A stretch of DNA of 64,000 nucleotides, from positions 1 through 64,000 of the forward strand of contig CAKQMB010000015.1 in the NCBI GenBank assembly GCA_934254825.1, read 5' to 3'. Under the pieces are notes generated by a model. The model searched no databases. It was not told where the DNA came from and was given only the letters and a program-made list of their open reading frames with translations. Origin of the DNA: an uncultured Clostridia bacterium (GTDB lineage Bacteria > Bacillota > Clostridia > Christensenellales > Borkfalkiaceae). A program made the position numbers and the translations under genes. Below are positions 60,622 through 64,000 of this stretch, one piece after another. Every line of letters begins with the position of its first letter. The stretch's first letter is position 1.

Positions 60622-62061
60622 ATGAAAAAGAAAATCGTTTCTTTATTGTGCGTTCTTGCAATGCTCTTCGCGACGACCTGCTTAGGCGCGTGTTCGAAAA
60701 CTCCCGGCGGCGGAAGCGGCTCGGGCGGAACGGGCGGTTCGAATACCGTCGACTCCGAAACCCGCGATCCCGAAAATGTTTACTCCGTATCGTTCGATTA
60801 TCTCGGCGGCAAAGACGTAATGCCGGTCGGCGTGTGGTGGGGTCCTTACACTCCCACTTACGGAACGGTGAACGGAAACACTCTTCCCGATTACGTTTCC
60901 GACTATTATTACAGATTGCTTAAAGAAAGCGGGGTCAATTTCGTAACCGTCGCGAAGGACAATTACGCTCAGGGCGGCGACGTTGCGAAAAGCGTCCTGA
61001 AATCGCTCGATCTGTGCAAAGACAACGGACTCGGGTATATGGTATACGACTCGTTTTTCAAATCCTACGCCGATTCTTCGGTAATGGCGGAGAAAATTTC
61101 GGGATATATAAATCACGACGCGTGCGTCGGAATACACGTTCTCGATGAGCCTGCTTACGCCGCGATAGACTCTCTTGCGACAGGTTATGCCAATTACGAA
61201 GCCGCGGGAGTCGAGGGTAAGTATCCGATGGTGAACCTGCTGCCGAAATATGCGGGCGAATTCAAAAACGTAGAGTATAAAGATTATCTTCAAAAATTCC
61301 TCGACGTGACGAATTCCGCGTTTTTAAGTTACGACAGTTACTGGTTCAGAAACGGCATCGAAGATTGTACGACCGCGAACAAGGCGTTCTATTTCACCGA
61401 AATGAACGACGTTAAAACGGTAGCCGACGAAAACGGCGTGCCGTTCTGGGTGTTTATTCAGGCGGGCGGCTATTTCAACGACGGCGGCGATCGCGACGGT
61501 AAAGGCGGCGAGCCGTACCCGAACGAAGCCTGTCTTTTGTGGAACGTCAATATGTGCCTTGCTTACGGCGCGAAGTGTATACAGTATTTCACTTTCATTC
61601 AGCCTTACGAATACGGTTTTATCGAGGGCGACGATTACGATTGTTATAAAAATATGATGATCGGCGCGATGGGAAATACAAATCAGGCGTATTATTACGT
61701 TCAGAAAGCCAACAAACAGATAGCGGCGATAGATCACGTTTTAATGAACGCGGCGAACATCGGTCTTATAGCCAAAGGCGAGGACGCGGAAAAGAATATC
61801 CTTACGGGTACGCTCGATACGTTCAGAGAACTCAAAGGCGTTTCCGACTCCGACGTGGTCATAGGTTGTTTCGACTATCTCGGAAAGACGGCTTTGTACG
61901 TCGTCAGTAATTCCGTTGAGAAAAAACAGTCCGTAACGTTGAATTTCGACAACAATTACGCTTACGAAGTAATCCAAAGGGCAAAAAGCGTCAACGTTTC
62001 GGGTGAAAATATCACGCTTACGTTGGAAAAAGGCGAGGGCGTTCTCGTCGTATTGAAATAA
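60622..62061 (+). CDS. TIM-barrel glycoside hydrolase-like lipoprotein
   Basis: The protein has 479 residues with a lipoprotein signal (TTCLGAC, Cys 23) and a Gly/Ser spacer. GVWWGPYT, GIHVLDEPAYAAID, NGVPFWVFIQAGGYFNDGG and LLWNVNMCLAYGAKCIQYFT fit a TIM-barrel hydrolase; the Asp-Glu in HVLDEP is a likely catalytic pair. I cannot assign a GH family. It begins 2 bases after the lectin-like gene, behind GGGAGG. It is about half identical to the next gene product, which lacks the signal. Confidence 0.72.
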   Translation: MKKKIVSLLCVLAMLFATTCLGACSKTPGGGSGSGGTGGSNTVDSETRDPENVYSVSFDYLGGKDVMPVGVWWGPYTPTYGTVNGNTLPDYVSDYYYRLLKESGVNFVTVAKDNYAQGGDVAKSVLKSLDLCKDNGLGYMVYDSFFKSYADSSVMAEKISGYINHDACVGIHVLDEPAYAAIDSLATGYANYEAAGVEGKYPMVNLLPKYAGEFKNVEYKDYLQKFLDVTNSAFLSYDSYWFRNGIEDCTTANKAFYFTEMNDVKTVADENGVPFWVFIQAGGYFNDGGDRDGKGGEPYPNEACLLWNVNMCLAYGAKCIQYFTFIQPYEYGFIEGDDYDCYKNMMIGAMGNTNQAYYYVQKANKQIAAIDHVLMNAANIGLIAKGEDAEKNILTGTLDTFRELKGVSDSDVVIGCFDYLGKTALYVVSNSVEKKQSVTLNFDNNYAYEVIQRAKSVNVSGENITLTLEKGEGVLVVLK

Positions 62062-62063
62062 CG

Positions 62064-63404
62064 ATGAACAAAAACACGATACGCGCGGTCGGCGGCGGAA
62101 ATTACCTGCCGACCGCGCGGAGAAATGCGGAAAAAGTATATTCTTTGTCGTTCGGTATTATCAGCGGCAAAGACGTTATGCCGATAGGCGCGTGGTGGGG
62201 ACCGTACACGAACGGGGACAAATCTTTTCCCGATTACAACACCGGGGAATATTACGGATATATGAAAGACCTCGGCATAAATTTCACGAGCGCGGTCCCG
62301 AACACCATACAATCGTGGAGAGAAGTCGTGCTGAAATCTCTGAAACTTTCGGAAGAATTCGGTTTCGGATATTTTGTGAACGACGCGTATTTCCGCGGGG
62401 AAAACATATCCGCCGCGGGTATGAGAAAACAGATTGCGGAATACGTTTCAAGCCCGGCGTGCCTCGGAGTCCACGTCCTCGACGAGCCTTATCCCGAGGA
62501 TGTTCCGAAGCTGAAAAACGCTTTCGCGGCATTCGACGAACTCGGTCTCGAAAATAAATATCTCTACGTCAACCTTCTCCCGATGTACGGGCGTTTCGGC
62601 GACGACGAGACAAGACTGAAAAATTACGAAAACTATGTCGAAGAGTACTGTTCGCTTTTAAAACCGAAGTTTTTATCTTACGATTTTTATGCGTTCAAAC
62701 GTGCGGAATACGAACGGGGAAGACTGAAAATGTTCTTCGATAACCTGTCTGTTATCCGCCGCGTCGCGAAAAATCGGGAAATACCGTTCTGGGTGTTCGC
62801 GCAGACGGGCGGTCAGTTTCAGTGCGAAAGAAAAGCCGCCGCGGAAGAACCCGGATATCCGTCCGAAGAAGGCTTTTTGTGGAACGTAAACGCCTGCCTT
62901 TTGTACGGGGCGAAATGTATTCAGTACTTTACGTTTATTCAGCCCGATTCGTTTATTCACACCGACAAAGGCGTGACTTACGACAATCTCGGGATAATCG
63001 GCGCGGACGGACATAAAACGAAATGGTACGACCCCGTAAAGAGGGCGAACGCCGTCGTTCGTTCGTATCAGAAATACCTTATGAACGCCGAAAATCTCGG
63101 AGTTATAGCGGCGGGCGACGCGGACGGGCTTATTTCGGGCGACGAGAAGATAAAAAGCGGAGCTTTCCGCGAACTTGCAAAGGTAAACTCGGAAAACGCG
63201 ATCGTCGGTTGTTTCGATTATACGGGAAAAACGATGCTTTTCGTGATGAACGGAGACTACGAAAAAGAGACGGAAGTCGAACTTCTTTTCGACGCTCCGC
63301 GCGGTTTCGATATAATTTCGGACTCGGAAATCTCTTTTTTAACGGGAGACAAAATTACGGCAAAAATGAAAAAGGGCGCGAGTTTTATCGCGATTTTAAG
63401 ATAG
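62064..63404 (+). CDS. Cytosolic TIM-barrel hydrolase-like paralogue
   Basis: The protein has 446 residues and no signal peptide. It shares the motifs of the upstream lipoprotein: IGAWWGPYTNG, GVHVLDEPYPEDVP, IPFWVFAQTGGQFQ and FLWNVNACLLYGAKCIQYFT. It probably acts on imported product while the lipoprotein acts outside. The ATG lies 2 bases after the previous stop with no clear ribosome binding site, so translation depends on coupling. Confidence 0.72.
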   Translation: MNKNTIRAVGGGNYLPTARRNAEKVYSLSFGIISGKDVMPIGAWWGPYTNGDKSFPDYNTGEYYGYMKDLGINFTSAVPNTIQSWREVVLKSLKLSEEFGFGYFVNDAYFRGENISAAGMRKQIAEYVSSPACLGVHVLDEPYPEDVPKLKNAFAAFDELGLENKYLYVNLLPMYGRFGDDETRLKNYENYVEEYCSLLKPKFLSYDFYAFKRAEYERGRLKMFFDNLSVIRRVAKNREIPFWVFAQTGGQFQCERKAAAEEPGYPSEEGFLWNVNACLLYGAKCIQYFTFIQPDSFIHTDKGVTYDNLGIIGADGHKTKWYDPVKRANAVVRSYQKYLMNAENLGVIAAGDADGLISGDEKIKSGAFRELAKVNSENAIVGCFDYTGKTMLFVMNGDYEKETEVELLFDAPRGFDIISDSEISFLTGDKITAKMKKGASFIAILR

Positions 63405-63410
63405 AATATC

Positions 63411-64000
63411 ATGAATTTGAACGAGTATAAAGACAAGGTGTTCGGGTGCTGGCTCGGCAAGTGCGTAATAGGCACGCTCGGCGCGCCTTACGAGGGAATA
63501 AAGCAAAGTCTCGACATAAAATTCGAGCCGCGTATGATCGAGGAAATGCTTCCCAACGACGACCTCGATTTGCAGGTTTTGTGGCTCGACGCGCTTGAAC
63601 GCAAAGGCGTGAACGTCACTTCCGACGACCTTGCCGAAGTCTTTTACGAAAAAAACATCAAATGGCCGGGAGAATACGCGTATTTCAGAAAAAATTACGA
63701 GAGAGGAATAAGACCTCCGTATTCCGGCATTTACGAAAACGATTTTTATCACGACGGAATGGGGTGTCCGATACGCGCGGAAATATGGGGTATGATATTG
63801 CCTTTAAACCCTCTTTCGGCGGCTTCGCTCAGCGAGATCGACGGCACGCTCGACCACTTCGGAACGTCCGTTTACCTTGAAAAATTCTGGGCGCATATGG
63901 TTTCCGAAGCGTTCGGGGAAAACGATATTTCCGTTCTTATTGAACATGCGAAAAGCGTTCTGCCGAAAGAGTCGGCGGCTTACGAAATGGTTTCGGACGT
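63411..64000 (+). CDS. ADP-ribosylglycohydrolase family protein, cut by the window end
   Basis: The reading frame stays open to the window edge (196 codons seen). YKDKVFGCWLGKCVIGTLGA then PYEG is the family start, and MLPNDDLDLQVLWLDALE carries the acidic pair that binds magnesium in these hydrolases (usually DDT). LNPLSAASLSEIDG and KFWAHMVSEAF continue the pattern. Members of this group often sit in Clostridial sugar operons, so the substrate may be a sugar derivative rather than ADP-ribosylated protein. Confidence 0.85.
   Translation, partial: MNLNEYKDKVFGCWLGKCVIGTLGAPYEGIKQSLDIKFEPRMIEEMLPNDDLDLQVLWLDALERKGVNVTSDDLAEVFYEKNIKWPGEYAYFRKNYERGIRPPYSGIYENDFYHDGMGCPIRAEIWGMILPLNPLSAASLSEIDGTLDHFGTSVYLEKFWAHMVSEAFGENDISVLIEHAKSVLPKESAAYEMVSD

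Overview
The window looks like chromosomal DNA of an uncultured, low-to-moderate GC Clostridia-like Firmicute (a gut commensal is the best guess). The evidence is AGGAGG-type ribosome binding sites, TTGACA/TATAAT promoters, T-run hairpin terminators, the tilS-hpt order, an ER-type (SipW) signal peptidase with TasA-like substrates, LplB/LplC-type sugar permeases and YitT, ArsR, TraX and Fic families. The assignment is by gene content only; no rRNA or species marker is present.

Layout. 0.3-5.7 kb is accessory: an AbiJ-like protein, a 296-bp inverted-repeat element inserted in a tRNA-associated repeat, a Fic protein, two membrane-bound XRE proteins and a small hypothetical gene. 5.7-9 kb holds a large MBG/DUF5050 lipoprotein and a deoxyinosine-type DNA glycosylase. 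9.1-12 kb is a methionine ABC importer (metNIQ) behind a leader that encodes a Met-rich peptide and ends in an attenuator-like hairpin. 12.1-18.5 kb is a mobile or defence segment: a HigB/HigA-Panacea toxin-antitoxin pair, a frameshifted XRE controller divergent from a two-gene adenine methylase operon with an apparently leaderless first gene, a HEPN-like small protein, a cassette of small membrane proteins, a candidate structured RNA and a vWA-like protein. 18.9-29.3 kb is mostly housekeeping: three tRNAs (Glu, elongator Met, initiator Met), tilS, hpt, arsR, leuS, yitT, mazF and an unusual NAD synthetase with an N-terminal XRE helix-turn-helix.

29.6-44.6 kb is the most distinctive region: one long operon-like run encoding a membrane-anchored beta-rich protein, a SipW-type signal peptidase, a membrane protein of unknown function, one TasA-like protein and five large paralogues. 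Each of the five starts with a SipW-dependent signal and a TasA/camelysin-like head and continues as a parallel beta-helix or GLUG-repeat body. The heads are nearly identical within two subfamilies while the bodies are mixed and matched, so this looks like a dedicated secretion and display system for variable surface fibres. Two leaders within it share a palindrome followed by a hairpin whose arms have changed in a compensatory way.

44.6-46.4 kb carries traX, tRNA-Gly, tRNA-Val and two more copies of the tRNA-associated repeat. 46.4-64 kb is a glycan-use locus: an AraC regulator, a divergent rhamnosidase-like hydrolase split by a frameshift, a 1649-residue repeat-rich surface protein, two permeases and a binding lipoprotein (no ATPase gene), a lectin-like secreted protein, two TIM-barrel-like paralogues (one lipoprotein, one cytosolic) and the start of an ADP-ribosylglycohydrolase.

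A roughly 25-bp repeat with core ATCGACTTATA recurs seven times (9.0, 12.1, 13.4, 20.5, 26.4, 29.3 and 48.9 kb), once inside tilS and once exactly at the hydrolase frameshift.
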